Shown piece after piece: positions 1 to 11,680 of a stretch of 64,000 nt of DNA. Positions within the stretch are counted from its first letter, which is position 1, and every line of letters begins with the position of its first letter. The stretch covers positions 62,001-126,000 of the forward strand of contig JBBPTG010000036.1 of assembly GCA_038093975.1 (NCBI GenBank). Direction: 5' to 3'. The stretch comes from Chalciporus piperatus (taxonomy: Eukaryota > Basidiomycota > Agaricomycetes > Boletales > Boletaceae). Position numbers and translations under genes: made by a program. The notes beneath the pieces were generated by a model. That model had not been told where the DNA came from, ran no database searches, and worked only from the letters and a program-made list of their open reading frames with translations.

Positions 1-2107
1 CGGCAGTCGAAGAAGATATCAATGTCTGTGTCGAGGAGCCTGAAGAGCTGGCCTGCAATCGAGCACCCGTAGATGCGTACATGGCATCTAACATCGAAGG
101 CAGACGTGCCGAAGGCGATGACAGCACCCTGCTCCTGGAAGGCGATGATTGTATTCGTCTCTGTCTCATAGCACTAACCAAACCCCTTGTCGAGCTAGAC
201 GTGTGTGCCACCGTCGGTGAAGGCGAGTCGGGTACGGTAAAAGGAGATGTAGACGATGATGCGTGAGCCTGAGCCTGGGCATATTCACTCAGCTTCCGTT
301 TGCGTGTGTGAGAGGGAGTAGGCGTCGTTGGTATCGACAAGGAAGGAGATGTCGATTTGGCTCTCCCCTCTGTCCTCCCCGAAGCAGTGCGCTCTGATGC
401 CGGTGGCTCGCTGAATGATGGCGTTGGTGTGGAATCACGTGCCGCAGAAGGCGTCGACGTCTGAGACGAACCCGACGTGCTTTCATGTGCTGACGGAGGT
501 GTGCTCGCGGGCATTGGGGACGCATCTGTACCCTGGCTACTGGGAGGCATCGGAGATTCTTGTTGGCTCGTGCTGGAAGACGTATTGCGCTTCGTGTCAT
601 GATTGTCAACGGTAGCCGGCCTATCACCCGGTTTTCGAAAGGCGGTGGTATCGATGGTAGAAGAATCGAGTATGACGATATCCGAGTCTCCGTCGTCCCC
701 TTCGTCATCATATTTCGCTTCTTTGGCGGCTAGCGTTGCTTCGCCGATGGAGGTATTAGTATTCGCGGGCGCTGCAAGTTGGAGGAGTTGAGGGTTAGTT
801 GCTAGTACCCCTTGCAGCGCCAATAGAAGAGCTGCCTGTTGCTCGGGGGTACCGTTCCCTGCCACGTTACCAGTTGATGCAGAGATGGCGGAAAGCAAGC
901 CCAACAGTGGATTATACGATGGCTGGGGGTATGGATGAGCCTGCGGGTGTAGTTGCGGGTGTGACTGGGCGGGTTGCTGGCTAGACGGGTATGGTTGTTG
1001 GTAAAAAGAAGGTATCGCTGATGGTAGACCAGTTGCTACAGGGCGCGTCAAAGGTGCACAAATAAATGGGGAATTCGTAGGCGGAGGTCGCGGCGGGCGA
1101 GGTTTGGCCTTTTGCTTCGACTTTACCGCTACCTCTTGTTTAGACTCGCAACGGGGATCTGCCACAGTCGATGAACCCGCCGCTGCACAACCCATTCCAT
1201 CAGTGAAGATCCACTTAATTCTACGGAGCCCTATTCACCTGCAAGAAAAGAATCCCCAGCCTGTGACTTGAGCTTCGACTTGGATTTCGAAGAGGTAGAT
1301 CCCTCGGGCCGACCACGTGAACGACGCGGAGGCCCAATGTAAAGTTCTGGAAAGTCAACGGAGCGAGTGAGCTTTCGTGGTTCTTGCTGGCCGACTTGCA
1401 AATGAGGAGCCGAAGACCAATTAGGGCCAGACATTTGAGGCTGGAAATGCATTGCAGGTTGAGATGGGCCAGGCGCGGATGTCGCCTGTCCCCATGGATA
1501 AAACGTATGCGGCATCGATTTATGTACGCGCTTCGTCTGTCGTGCGAAAAACGAAATGAATTGTCAGAACCGTCCGATCGGCACAGCGATAGAACGAGAA
1601 AGCTCAGCTCTTCGGAGAAAACGAGAGATACGTACCTCTCGAAGTGCAAAGACGACTTCGAGCGCAGGAGTCGAACTGGAAGTGAGCGTTCCAGTAACGT
1701 GAACGCTACCTGAATCGTTCGATTCGAGAGCCCAGGACATTAGCCCCAGAGCAACTGCTACACCGCGGGGTGAGCCGGAGTTCTGGGGTGAGTTGGTCAA
1801 ACTAGAAGGCGGAGGCTGTGACTCCAGGGGGTCCAGGACATAGAGAGAATAATCTCGTTCTGGGTCCTGGAGCAGTTCAGGGCTGTCGCCAACGCAACAT
1901 AACATAAGAAGTAATTCAAACCATGCACTAACTGAATGCTGACCTCGAATCGCACACCGCTGCGAGACATGCCTTGAGTGGGGCTCGTGCATACCCAGCT
2001 GATTGTGTTGTTCCCTCGCTACATATTATCGCCGTAACTTGCGAAGCACATTTGGCTAAGATATATTGTGGGGAGCTGTTAACCGTGTACAATACACGCA
2101 CTTCGTC
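1..2107 (-). CDS. Ams2/SPT21-like transcription regulator, 3' part outside window
   Basis: Readable exons on the minus strand are about 2107-1944, 1882-1636, 1536-1239 and 1182-1, joined in frame by GT-AG introns. The N-terminal part reads VRVLYTVNSSPQYILA, then LKACLAAVCDSSPELL and YSLYVLDPLES, then a GLMSWALES segment. This pattern matches what I know of the Ams2/SPT21 N-terminal domain, which in yeasts belongs to regulators of histone gene transcription. Exon 3 has a basic RRSRGRPEG stretch resembling an AT-hook. The rest is low-complexity Ser/Thr/Pro/Gln-rich sequence with an acidic patch (DDEGDDGDSDIV), usual for nuclear regulators. The C-terminus lies beyond base 1, so a zinc finger could not be checked. 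The start codon is unresolved: an ATG near 2182 would need an intron with a poor donor. The family call is from recall, the exon structure from the sequence. Confidence 0.6.
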
Positions 2108-2183
2108 ATCGTCAGCAAGAGTTCGACTCGCATGACTTCACGAAGCAACCACCCACGAAAAACTTGCAAAGTGCTGGCTTCCA

Positions 2184-2458
2184 TTAGCACCGGGTTATAC
2201 AACGGTTAATATGACAGTATAGGACAGTTTGATGGTTTGGGCTGGTCTCGGAGACCAGCTCGGGGCGTGTGGTTGGTGTGCAGGGAACATATCCAAGATC
2301 AACCCGTGGAGTGTGATGCACGGCGCGAGGCGTCACATCTGTGACCACACGCGTCCATTTGTCACGAACGCGTCTTCCTGCCCATAATTGAGTGAACTGA
2401 TTGCTAGACCTCGTAAATGACGGGGTAATACATGGTACATTGAGAACAGGTCGACATA
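2184..2458. other. intergenic region, no gene seen
   Basis: This gap lies between the 5' end of the Ams2/SPT21-like gene and the 3' end of the GH5 gene. Both are on the minus strand, so it should hold the promoter of the former and the terminator of the latter. I see no convincing open frame, RNA gene or repeat. Confidence 0.5.
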
Positions 2459-3948
2459 TCAAAAGTATGTATATTCAGCATCAAACCCTGGGCAAGCCAC
2501 CGCAGGTAGATAGCTCGACACGTTTTGACCCTTCATACGGAATAAATGTTGCCTAACCTCGGCAATCTGTGTGTTAACCTGCGCCGTGTTGAGAGGGTTT
2601 CCATATTGCATGGTTTCCCCGTCGGTGTGGTTCACGTAGATATCGCAGTTGGGCACCTTTGGAAAATATCATTAGTTTCCACCTCTCATCAATCAGCGAA
2701 AATACACTCACGTCATGCATGAACAAACTCCAAAACATGTCACCAGCGACAACTGGATTCGTCTCGATCGTGCTAAAGAAATCTGGCAGTGGCGCCGCCT
2801 TAGGGTTGCTCCCAATCCACTCATACTCTCCTGCGATGTAGACTTTGTTGGCGGACTTGACGAGTGCGATGTCATCGACGAGCTTGGTGATGTTTGGGGG
2901 GTAGAAGTGGTCCGAGAAAATGTCGATAGAAGGAATGCTTAGGTGCGTCTGGTTGACCCCATATGTTCCGTCAACGACCAGCTTATGCGGTGCGAGCTCC
3001 TTGATGTAGTCCTGGGAAGCGAAGCAAATCAATTATTGAGGAAGGCATTCAATTTGACGATGCATTACCGCGATCTGTGTCGTCCACTCCACTGGCACCC
3101 ACATATCACCAAAAGTAGGACCACCAAGTTCGTTCCCAGTCTCGTATGCGAAAATAGTAGGATCCTCAGCATAAGTGAGCCCCGTAAACTGGTTCTTGTG
3201 GGTAAGAATAACTTTGATGTAGTTCTTGAAATCATCGACGATCGTTTGGTTCGTGTAGAATTGCATCACTGCGGGGTTGCTGGAATCAGCTCCCGTAAGG
3301 TTAAAGCCAGCCCATCTCAGAAACACGAATTTGCCACCATGGTAGTAGTCCTGTGTTCAGGTCGTGTTTAGTACCAAGACACACTCTCAGATGTTAACAA
3401 CTCACGTAGTTATCAATCAAAGGGACTAAAAGGCGGAGCCCATGCTGGCGAGCCTGGTAAATAGCCCAATCCATAGTGTCAAACGCTTGCTCATTGACGG
3501 CGCCAAGCTTGGGCATGACACTTAGAGGGTTACCAACGCTAACGCCCAACGTGTGTCCACGAATAGCGCGAGCACCCATCGTCTGCAGTGTATTCATAAT
3601 TTCGGTGATGCGACCGAAAGTGGGGTAGCTCGCATTGTAGGGAGCGTAAAAAGGCTCTCCGGAGGGTGGGATTACGTTCTCGTCCATACCAAGCCAGTAA
3701 ACATTGGCACCACTGATGGTCCACGGAGTGCCACCGAGCATGAGCGAGGAGCCAGAACGTGTGATGGGAGTGTTGCGTATCAGGTCGACGGTTATGGGTT
3801 GCGTGAACGTTTCAAGGATTTGTGGGGTCACGGAGACTCCAGGGAGAAAGACATTGGAGACGATTGAACCGATTACCGACGTCAGGTTGAATGCATTGGA
3901 GAGTGGGATGGCGGTGGCCAAGGCGGGTGCTACGAGGCGCAACTTCAT
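2459..3948 (-). CDS. secreted GH5 glycoside hydrolase, mannan endo-1,4-beta-mannosidase-like
   Basis: Four exons (3948-3406, 3350-3069, 3011-2712, 2656-2459) join in frame to 440 aa. Each intron is about 55 nt with GT-AG ends. The start at MKLRLVAPALATAIPL was chosen because it gives a clean signal peptide; an upstream ATG at 3981 would add 11 residues. GH5 marks are visible: DYYHGGKFVFLRWAG, then YETGNELGGPTFGD with the NE pair expected to carry the acid/base glutamate, and AGEYEWIG with the expected nucleophile glutamate. The HFYPP segment and the long C-terminal tail resemble fungal mannanase-like GH5 proteins. The enzyme would hydrolyse beta-1,4-mannan or a related hemicellulose outside the cell. 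Several N-glycosylation sequons (NLT, NQT, NHT) fit secretion. Substrate is inferred from resemblance only. Confidence 0.8.
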
Positions 3949-4700
3949 GGTAGAGGTCAGGAGGTGATAGAATCCACTCACAGGAGCGTTGCAGGAGCGC
4001 TTGATAAAGCCGGATTTTGTTGAGGACGTGACAAGCGGCTAATCCTGCGAAATTTCTCCGTGATCCGTACAGTACTACAGGCCTGTCATCGCCGACGTAT
4101 TACTATGTAGCATCTGATCTCACCTGATCATGTGAGCCCGGAAATCTCATGAAGCTACGAGTCGAACTCAAAGATGGTGCTGTATACGGTAGGAGCAATC
4201 GTCAATGGACCACCAATGTGTCAAGCTCTCATGAGCTCACCTAGGTAGAGCGAGGAGGATCGCTCCAGCTTCCCACGTAGTGGTTAATGGCAAGAACATA
4301 TTGTCCGGCACCCGCGCTTGTTACTTACACCTCGACAGACGACCTTGATCACACTACCCTTTGCGTGCCTGCCCCTTAAGGCCTTACATTTAGCCTCGCA
4401 TTCTCCCGTGTTTCCTCCGCCGCTTCTGCACAGTAATTCTGATTAATCGAGAACTTCGCTGCCTCGCCTCGGAAATCGAGGACGTCTGGTATGTACCAAG
4501 GTGGAAAGTGAGGAGGCAAAGTCAACACTCAGCAAACACGCCGTCTTGGTTACGCCGTCACTAGGGCCAGTCTGGCTTCCTAAGTTTCAAGATGAAATAT
4601 GAACACTGAGATCCAAGCGCTCTTCCGAAATTACGTCGATGGGGCTGGTGTGGATGACACAAGATCGACCCCGTACCTCATTGATACTGTACCTTCTATC
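3949..4700. promoter_or_regulatory. intergenic promoter region of the GH5 gene
   Basis: About 750 bp separate the GH5 start from the end of the oligoribonuclease gene; both are on the minus strand. It should contain the GH5 promoter. I see no clear TATA box, repeat or RNA gene. A short plus-strand open frame at 4599-4844 lies antisense to the oligoribonuclease 3' end and has no recognisable content. Confidence 0.35.
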
Positions 4701-4711
4701 CCAGAGACATC

Positions 4712-5892
4712 ACGTGTCATATTGATGAGCGGAGTCTGTAAGCTCCGCCTGAGTGCGAAAAATGTTTTCTCTGTACCAAGCAAGCTCTACGAGGCAATGT
4801 TAGCCAGACGAACCAATGAAAGGCGAGAGTATAACCTCGTATAGAGCCTTTGATATCCTCCAACGCTCTGCAGAATCGTTACATGGAGAAGCTGTCAGTG
4901 ATGCACTGCGACGTACCTATGTTTGCCACTGAAGATTTGTTTGGGAGCCTCAGTTCCTGGATACCATCTGCGACATAGTTCCTAAAGTGCAGTATAGAGA
5001 TGAGTTCAAGAGAAGTAATGGAGCGTGCCCACCTTGATGGAAGACACATCTGGCCTCTTTGTCAGACAATGTCATACAATTGAACGCACCGTCAGCACCC
5101 ACCGACGATCCTTTGACAGATGAGTCAAGACGGGAATAAAGCCCGTGAATCCTGCGTACCTATAGTGAAGCCAGTCAACAAGACCGGGCATCTCCTCGAC
5201 GAGGAACGAGCGATCCGCGTGGACCGAGCTTCCCGCAAGCACGCCAATACGTTGTTCCGGTATCCATTTCTTGATATACTGAAGAACTGCATTTGACACG
5301 TAGTCTTTATCGTATGGCGAGTCAAGGCACGCTTGCGTCAAGCCCGACTGGTCAGGGCGTGTCAGACTGATCCACGACTCTCCAAGCAGTGACGTATCAT
5401 GTTTACTTTACCGTGTTGTTCTATGCACCATTCATCCATGCTTGCTCGCGTGAGATGAGGAATGACTGCTTGAATGAACAATTGCTCACCTGTCCATAAC
5501 CGACTTCTCCCTTCTGATCACGAACTCGATGCCTTCGTCCACCAAGTCCAAATTCCCGTTCGTGATGATCGCCTGATAATATTGCGACATTCATCTACGC
5601 GTTCTGACGCAGGAAGCTCATAGAGGTCCGAGGATGGACTCACAGCGATTTCGAGAAGCTTGTCGCGCTTCGGATTCAATCCAGTCATTTCACAGTCTAT
5701 CCAGACGAGAGGTCCAGCGTGAAAGCCCAGCGGGCCGATGTCGGTGGGCAATTTGGACGTCATAGACGAACAAAAAGAACGCTTCGCGGCACTGTGCCAG
5801 TAGATTTTTTGATTCTGAATTGAAGGATGTACGATGATGGTGCTCGCAGTGAGGAGCCGCCGCCGGGCGAGGTTCAAACGTTCATCCCGCAA
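4712..5892 (-). CDS. REX2: oligoribonuclease (DEDDh 3'-5' exoribonuclease), probably mitochondrial
   Basis: Seven small exons can be followed: 5892-5644, 5572-5490, 5440-5407, 5347-5160, 5054-5033, 4981-4917, and one starting at 4867. The exonuclease motifs are clear: VWIDCEMTGL (first D and E), GSSVHADRSFL, and DVSSIKELCRRWYP followed by a short insert and HRALEDIKGSI, giving the H and last D. The order and spacing match the Orn/REX2 family, which degrades 2-5 nt RNA remnants. The first exon adds about 45 residues rich in Arg, Ser and Thr before MTSKLP, which looks like a mitochondrial presequence; a shorter start at 5763 would give a cytosolic form. The C-terminal exon is unclear: after ATA-CGA the expected ELQFYR-like end is not readable, so the stop near 4712-4735 is uncertain. 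Confidence 0.85.
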
Positions 5893-6785
5893 GGCAAATT
5901 TGGTTGATGTCTTCGGAATCAGCCGTCAAGACATCACTGAAACACAAATTCTTTTATTTGACTTTATAGTCGCATTGTCATCCGAACAAAGAACGGAATC
6001 TGATAGAAGATTGCATGTCGTTTTATAACCCGGATACACCACTTTAGATTGCTATCCCCCTTGACCAATCGACTGACCGTTTCCTTTGAGTTGCTCATTT
6101 CAATGACAAGTCCGGCTATGGACAAAGAATATCATTGCTATTCCCACTCCCATTAACTTGACATTACTAACACCATCACGGACATGCTTTGGCAATGCCG
6201 AAGATTCTAAATTCCCGTGTAGCTTGGTGCAGGTTTCCTTTCAAACGAATGTGTGAGTCAAAGCCCAAATTTTTCGCTGTTTGACCTTACTTGCCACAGT
6301 GTTAAGTCACGACTGCCTATGGTCCATTCTCGACATTGTTCTCACCAGTCCCAATTTATTTTGTGATGGCTTTCGTTGCGCACCGTATATCTGACATGTG
6401 GCTGATTCAAACCCACTCGAATACTACATGAGGAGTGAATGAGTATCTAAAAATTCAGTGTATTAGCCAGCACCCACTCGTCTCCCTGGATGCTCAAGTC
6501 CTTTCGTGAGGATGGTGGTTCGAAACATGTCAAAATGTTATCATTATTTCGATGTCGTTGTATTTTTCGGTATCCATTTCGACCTGCGAGCTTCGGCTGC
6601 GTGGTGGTTCTTTCTTAGGTTCTCGGAAATATGCTGCGTCGCTGTGATTCATTTTATCGACAAACATATGGGGACTAGTACAGTATGGTATGTGTGCGCC
6701 TCCATGCGCTGAATCGTACACAAAATGCTTTCCTCCCGCCGAGTTGTTAGTGACACGATCAAATTTGGCGGAAATTATTCTGGCT
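5893..6785. other. intergenic region, no gene recognised
   Basis: This AT-richer stretch contains the oligoribonuclease promoter side and the 3' flank of the DUF6698-like gene. Open frames here, such as minus 6530-7093, are mostly read-throughs of the neighbouring gene in other frames. I recognise no domain, RNA gene or repeat. Confidence 0.4.
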
Positions 6786-8302
6786 CTACGCCACGGAGAG
6801 TCCCATTGACATCGCGACAGATAGATTGTTAATTTCTTGCGGCTGGAGAGCATGGGTCCGTCGACGACCAAATATAATCCTGATGGGTGTGTAAATTGGC
6901 GAAATTCAACTCCATTGATGAGCTTACAGATTCCACCAGAGAAGAAGAAGCTCGATTTCTCGGGCTCTCGCTGGTGTGGGAGGGAGCTCAAACCAGTCAA
7001 CAATATTGTCGTAGAAGACCTGGTAGTCGAATACATCATCCCTGACGTTCCAGGTGCTGACGCTGGACAATGCGAAACGAAGCTATACATCAACCGTTAG
7101 TTGTCGCTGACACACTGTACGAGTCAACACATTCTCACTTGGGCAGCGACGTACGCGATAGCACGGGGCTGAACCACCCTCATCTTCAACAGTTCCGCCA
7201 CGTTGCACCGGGGTTTGCGACCAGTCCGATTATTGAAATGATGGTCATCTGGGTCGTCATGCTGTGTCTCAGGGCTCTCCAGAGCAGAAGTCGGAGAAGT
7301 AAAGATACATTTGAAGGCCTATGAATAGGAAGGGTAAGTTAAGCGATGCAATAATGAGTAGGTGGCGTATTCAGCATACTCTCACTAAGATTGAACTCTT
7401 GAATAGATCATGTGAGGGGTTAGTCTGGTCGAACTGACCGTTCCTGTATAGGAAAGCGGGCCACGAGTATGCAGTGACCGGGTAGAGGGAATGGTAATGT
7501 TTAATGGCATGGCGAACACTACGGTGAATTTTTTTTTTTAAAATCGAGCCCGGAGAATATAAAATAAACTTACATCGGATCGAACCAGTTATACTCGACC
7601 GGGCACAACAATCTGCCAGTGGCGTCATTGTTGAAGCCCCGGTCGGCCTTAGTGTTGCTGTGAGGGATGATGGGAGGTTCGGCAGGTGGTTGCTGCTGAT
7701 TAAGCCATATAGCAACACGATGCTTCAAAGCATTCGCATCATCACCACGGGCGTTGTCCGCACCCAACTTCAACTGGAGCGGATGAAGTAAGAACCGGGA
7801 AATAACAGTTTAAGGGAGACTCACTTCTTGACAGGCCGCGGTAAGTGAATATGAATCTGTGGCGCCTTGCATAAGCCCCCTGACTGGCGTGCACCACTCT
7901 AGAAGTTTCTTGTAGGAGCGAAAGACACGATTTTCCCTGAATGTATGTATTAGTGAATTCCAGTGAGATCTGGAATGGTCACTTTGCACTTACTCGTCTG
8001 TAGAATCTACAAGATCATACGCATCGTCCGAGTTACCCTCCGCCAGCATGGCACGGCGGTCAGACTCAGCGATTAAGTCGGTAACAGGTTCGGTAAGGCA
8101 CACGAGCCGTCTGATCGCGCGCCCCTCGCGAACATTGGAACGCACCCTGTGAGCGTTTAATGTGAGATATTTCAAGGGGGGCACCGAGAACAACTAACGC
8201 ATGTTTCTTTGTTAATTTGATTATCAGCAGAGCGTTCTCTTCCTCGAGGGTGGCGAGACGCCGCTCCAAGGCAGCCTGAGGTTCAGTACGAGTTGGTGGC
8301 AT
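6786..8302 (-). CDS. DUF6698-like Agaricomycete protein, 376 aa
   Basis: Eight exons join cleanly: 8302-8199, 8146-7994, 7936-7825, 7773-7574, 7518-7386, 7318-7139, 7082-6928, 6879-6786. The phases agree throughout and give 376 aa. The N-terminus is a short coiled coil (ALERRLATLEEENALL). Blocks that recall the DUF6698 family follow: NARGDDANALKHRVAIWLN, GRLLCPVEYNWFDP, VTAYSWPAFLYRNGQ, FKCIFTSPTSA, RVVQPRAIAYVAAQ and FDNIVDWFEL-like text. The end, NNLSVAMSMGLSVA, is also typical as I recall it. No catalytic motif is visible and function is unknown. The family is numerous in Agaricomycetes and often lies near transposons, so it could be a selfish-element passenger. The gene looks intact. The open frame on the opposite strand at 6837-7324 is a shadow. 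Confidence 0.6.
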
Positions 8303-8786
8303 TGGTGGGATTCCTCGGTGTCAATCACGCTCAAGCCAAAGGAACTATAAGCGTTCCATACCTGATGATCCGAAGCGGTGAGCTCTAACTGATCAGCTCA
8401 TTTTACTTCCAGATCTGGTGTGCAACAGCAAGAGAAAAGAACAATCTCGAAGGGGAATACTTCAGGACCCACCTCACCTCTGATCGCCGCTCCTCGAGTC
8501 TACTAAATGGGTTTGAGGCCATAAACTTCCAGGGAGGTTGCCTCCACCAATAAACAGTTACGAAAATCTAAGCTCTGTTGACAGAAACGGTTCACCAACT
8601 CGGACCGCTCGGCCGTAGTCTCCTGCAGGTACCAAGGTTGGCAAAACCTTGGCGCCTCTGGCCCGGCTGCACCATACCATTAATTGCACATCAGATCGCC
8701 CCTCCCAGCTCCTGCTTCAAGTTATCCGTTGTTCGATAGTAGAATACACCTGGTTCCGATTCACTGTACAATTACGCTACGTTATA
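8303..8786. other. intergenic region, no gene seen
   Basis: This stretch lies upstream of the DUF6698-like gene and should carry its promoter. It has a short direct echo of ACCAAGGTTGGCAAAACCTTGG near 8632-8653, an imperfect palindrome, but no coding signal or longer repeat. Confidence 0.35.
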
Positions 8787-11269
8787 TCAGTTCCTGCCAT
8801 CTCCGAGTCCGCCACGGGTGACCGCTACTAGTTCAGACAGCAGTTCTATCTGCTTGACCATCAGAGCGGTCAAGTCACATCGCAATGCTTTAATCTCTCC
8901 TTCCACTGAGCTCTCGAGGCGAGAAACGTGTAATTCACCACCCAAGCTGAATGGAGCTTTCAACCTACGGCGCTTGGGGGCATGCGGTACTGTGAATGGG
9001 ACAGAATTCACCTGACTCGGCGATGTGTTGTTCAGTGAGGTCGCGAAGTGACGGCGGGGAGTCTGTCTCATATTTAGCCTCTTTCTCGACAATTGCAGAC
9101 TTAGTAGGTACCTGAGGTGGTGCAGAGTCATCTGACCTCTTCCTCTTCAAGGTCGGAGCCATCATGGCATGGTCAGCTTCAAGTTGACGATGGGATTCCT
9201 AGCATTGTGGTCATTGAGTCCCACACACAAAAGGCCAGAAGTCATGATTCAAATACCGGCAAGTTCGTCTCGAAAGCCTCTATATCACCAAGGCGACTCG
9301 GAGTGGGACTTGGCGAACAATGCGGAGTAGAAACGACGGGCATGCCTATCTGGCTGTAGATATATCGACCGTTTTCATCAAGAGGTGCTCCTTGACCAAC
9401 ACCTCCCCACCGAGCTTGACCCCATTCGTCATAGGATCCTTCAGACACAGTCTCAGAATCCGGGGGCGATGAACTGTTGCACTCTGAGCCATAAGTATCA
9501 ACGGGAGGCGTCAAAGATATGTCGGTCTTGTGTCTGTGAGTGTTGCGATGAAGGGGGATACTTGACACTCGAGGATATTCAAGTTTTTCCTATGATTCGT
9601 AGGACGGATCATCCTGCCGATCTTCTTTGGGATCATCGAATCTCTGATATCAAGTGGTAGGTTATGGTAAGTGTCGTAGTAATTAGTCGCCGCCTTCCCT
9701 GATCATTTGAGTTCTCTCCGAGTCTTTGCCTTTACAGTATCATCCAGGCTCCAGCAGGGTCAGAAGGTTCAAGTCACTGGAAACTTACACTTGAGCATAT
9801 GCCTGGGTACATTTCAGGTAGTTCCTTCTCCGCCGAGTCTGAATATTTGTTACTGATGACCCTGGAACTCGAGGAGCTTCGCCGTCATGGTGGTGGTTTG
9901 ACTGTTCGAGAGTTCGATAGAAGGAATCAGTGGTGATGTGCTCGTCCGCGATGTGTTCTCAGAGCTGACCGTGTTGTACTCGGGAAACTGGAACGATGGA
10001 CTCCAGTTCCGAGTCATGTTTGGCGCTGACTGTCTCACACGCGAGACACTCTCCCTTCTTTGGTTAGTGTCAGTCATGCAGGGTGACTGAACGAATGCAG
10101 TGATACCAGAAGTGGACCTTCAAGACCATGGAGGCCAACGGTACCCTAACCATGAGCTCATCTGTTCGCTCTGTTCAGACGTTGATATCGCTACTCCGAA
10201 GCCCGGTAAAAGTTCCGGGAGGACATATCGAGGAGAGTCACGGTGCTGATCAAGGCACCTCTCGCCAGAATGATGATGAGTCAAGTGTGTGGAACTGGCA
10301 TATGTCAACTTTGTGGTTCGGTATTGAAAATACTCCTACATCACTACATCTCTGAGTCTGGCCTAGAAACTATCCTGTGTGCCAATTGTGATACGAGTGA
10401 TAATTTTTGTGTAGAACTGTGAGACGTGACGGAGCACAAGTGATATCTAGTTGCTTCCTCCCTGAGTATTCAACCGTTTGCTTTGAGGCTCGACAGAAGT
10501 TCTCTGTCAGATATCAGAAGTCACCCTCATACGATATTTCTGACATTCGCACCACTTCCAAATCTCCTATGGGTGATCGCTTCCGCTTTCCAGCACTTTG
10601 TTTCATTGACTCAGAATCATCCTGCTGATAAGGAGGTAAGTAGTCCACAAATATCCATTGAGTTTCGTGACCTACCTTCTCAGCCTGAGTGTCATCTTCC
10701 GACTCGGAGTCGGCCCATAAGTCTGATCTTGCAAGCCTCTTGCTAACCCAGGACTCTGGATTTTGTGCCTCGGCATAGATGAAACGCTCTCGTACAGCAG
10801 GGTCTTCCTCGTCTGCGAAACGCTGATCAACCTGGTCCAGTTGGAAGAGTCCTAGAATAATTTCTGCGGCACTGTCATTGAAGGATGATGACCGTGAGCT
10901 GTGACGGGATGTGAAACGTCGGAAGATCAACGGTTTCTCGTCACTGGACTCTTGAACTTCCTGGAGGCTGGTGACGCCTGTAGGGGGTTCAGCGTCCTCG
11001 TCAACGAACCACTTGGACTCGGTACTGGAATCTGTGGACATGGTCTCAGTTGTGGGGTGTCTCCGACTCAGAGAACTTGTGCGCTTTTTTGTTCCCCTTT
11101 CATGCATGCTTACCCTCAGGGCCTCAGCCTGAGTGATATCACCATACTCGCAAATTAGGGTTAGAGATTCCAACAATATGGAGACTGGAAGAATGGACTG
11201 ATCGCTGTCTGAAGGGCTGCGATAGGCTGTGATAACTCTATTGGGAAGCGCTATCATATTCGGAGGCAC
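8787..11269 (-). CDS. hypothetical multi-exon protein or cluster of exons, unresolved
   Basis: Minus-strand open blocks occur at 11269-10514, 10308-10120, 10077-9850, 9568-9242, 9165-8965 and 9131-8787. A plausible intron lies at about 10673-10625 (GTAGGT...ATCAG) between DTQAEK and DDSESMKQSAGKRKRS. The inferred protein is rich in Ser, Asp and Glu, with basic patches (KRKRS, KRRRLK) that look like nuclear localisation signals. The last block may form a coiled coil (VEGEIKALRCDLTALMVKQ). I do not recognise a family, and it may be two genes. It ends just left of the Copia 1 insertion. Confidence that something is coded here is moderate; the exon boundaries are a guess. Confidence 0.35.
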
Positions 11270-11577
11270 CCTTGATCCGATGCTCGCAGTCCCAAGGCTC
11301 AGTCGGTCCGACTCGCATTAGCCTACTCAGGCTCTTGCAATGCTGTGGGGGTCACAGGGATATCCGACATGGACAACCCTCTATCCCCCAATTTCATAGT
11401 GAATTCTCCCTCTGCAGCCCGCAGGCAGAGCTTGGCGCCAGCATGCGTGTCAGGCCACTCGCTCTCTGCTTTATTATTTTCTCAGTAATCCTTTACTTGA
11501 CTTTGATGAATCACGATACCAGAAACTTCAAATGCGGCGCACCAGAATGTGGACGAGCTTTCGGCTCGAGTGGTGCC
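11270..11577. other. flank of Copia insertion, no gene resolved
   Basis: About 300 bp separate the hypothetical exons from the truncated Copia 3' LTR. It may be the 5' end of the hypothetical gene, cut off by the insertion, but I see no start codon that connects in frame. Confidence 0.3.
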
Positions 11578-11614
11578 TGTTGAACTATACACTATGAGCG
11601 TAATACGTTCAACA
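11578..11614 (-). repeat. collapsed 3' LTR of Copia 1
   Basis: Only 37 bp remain. They start with TGTTGAACT, as the right LTR does, and then jump to the last 28 bp of the LTR. Both break points carry TGAACT, so the missing ~200 bp were probably lost by deletion between these 6-bp direct repeats. Confidence 0.8.
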
Positions 11615-11680
11615 CTCCCCCATGCTTAGTGTACGCTAGTATATGCGAGCATAGTAAGAATGTATATTCATGCGCACAAA

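Noticed and set aside
6530..7093. 187-codon minus-strand open frame as a separate gene
   Set aside because: It runs through exons and introns of the DUF6698-like gene in the wrong frame.
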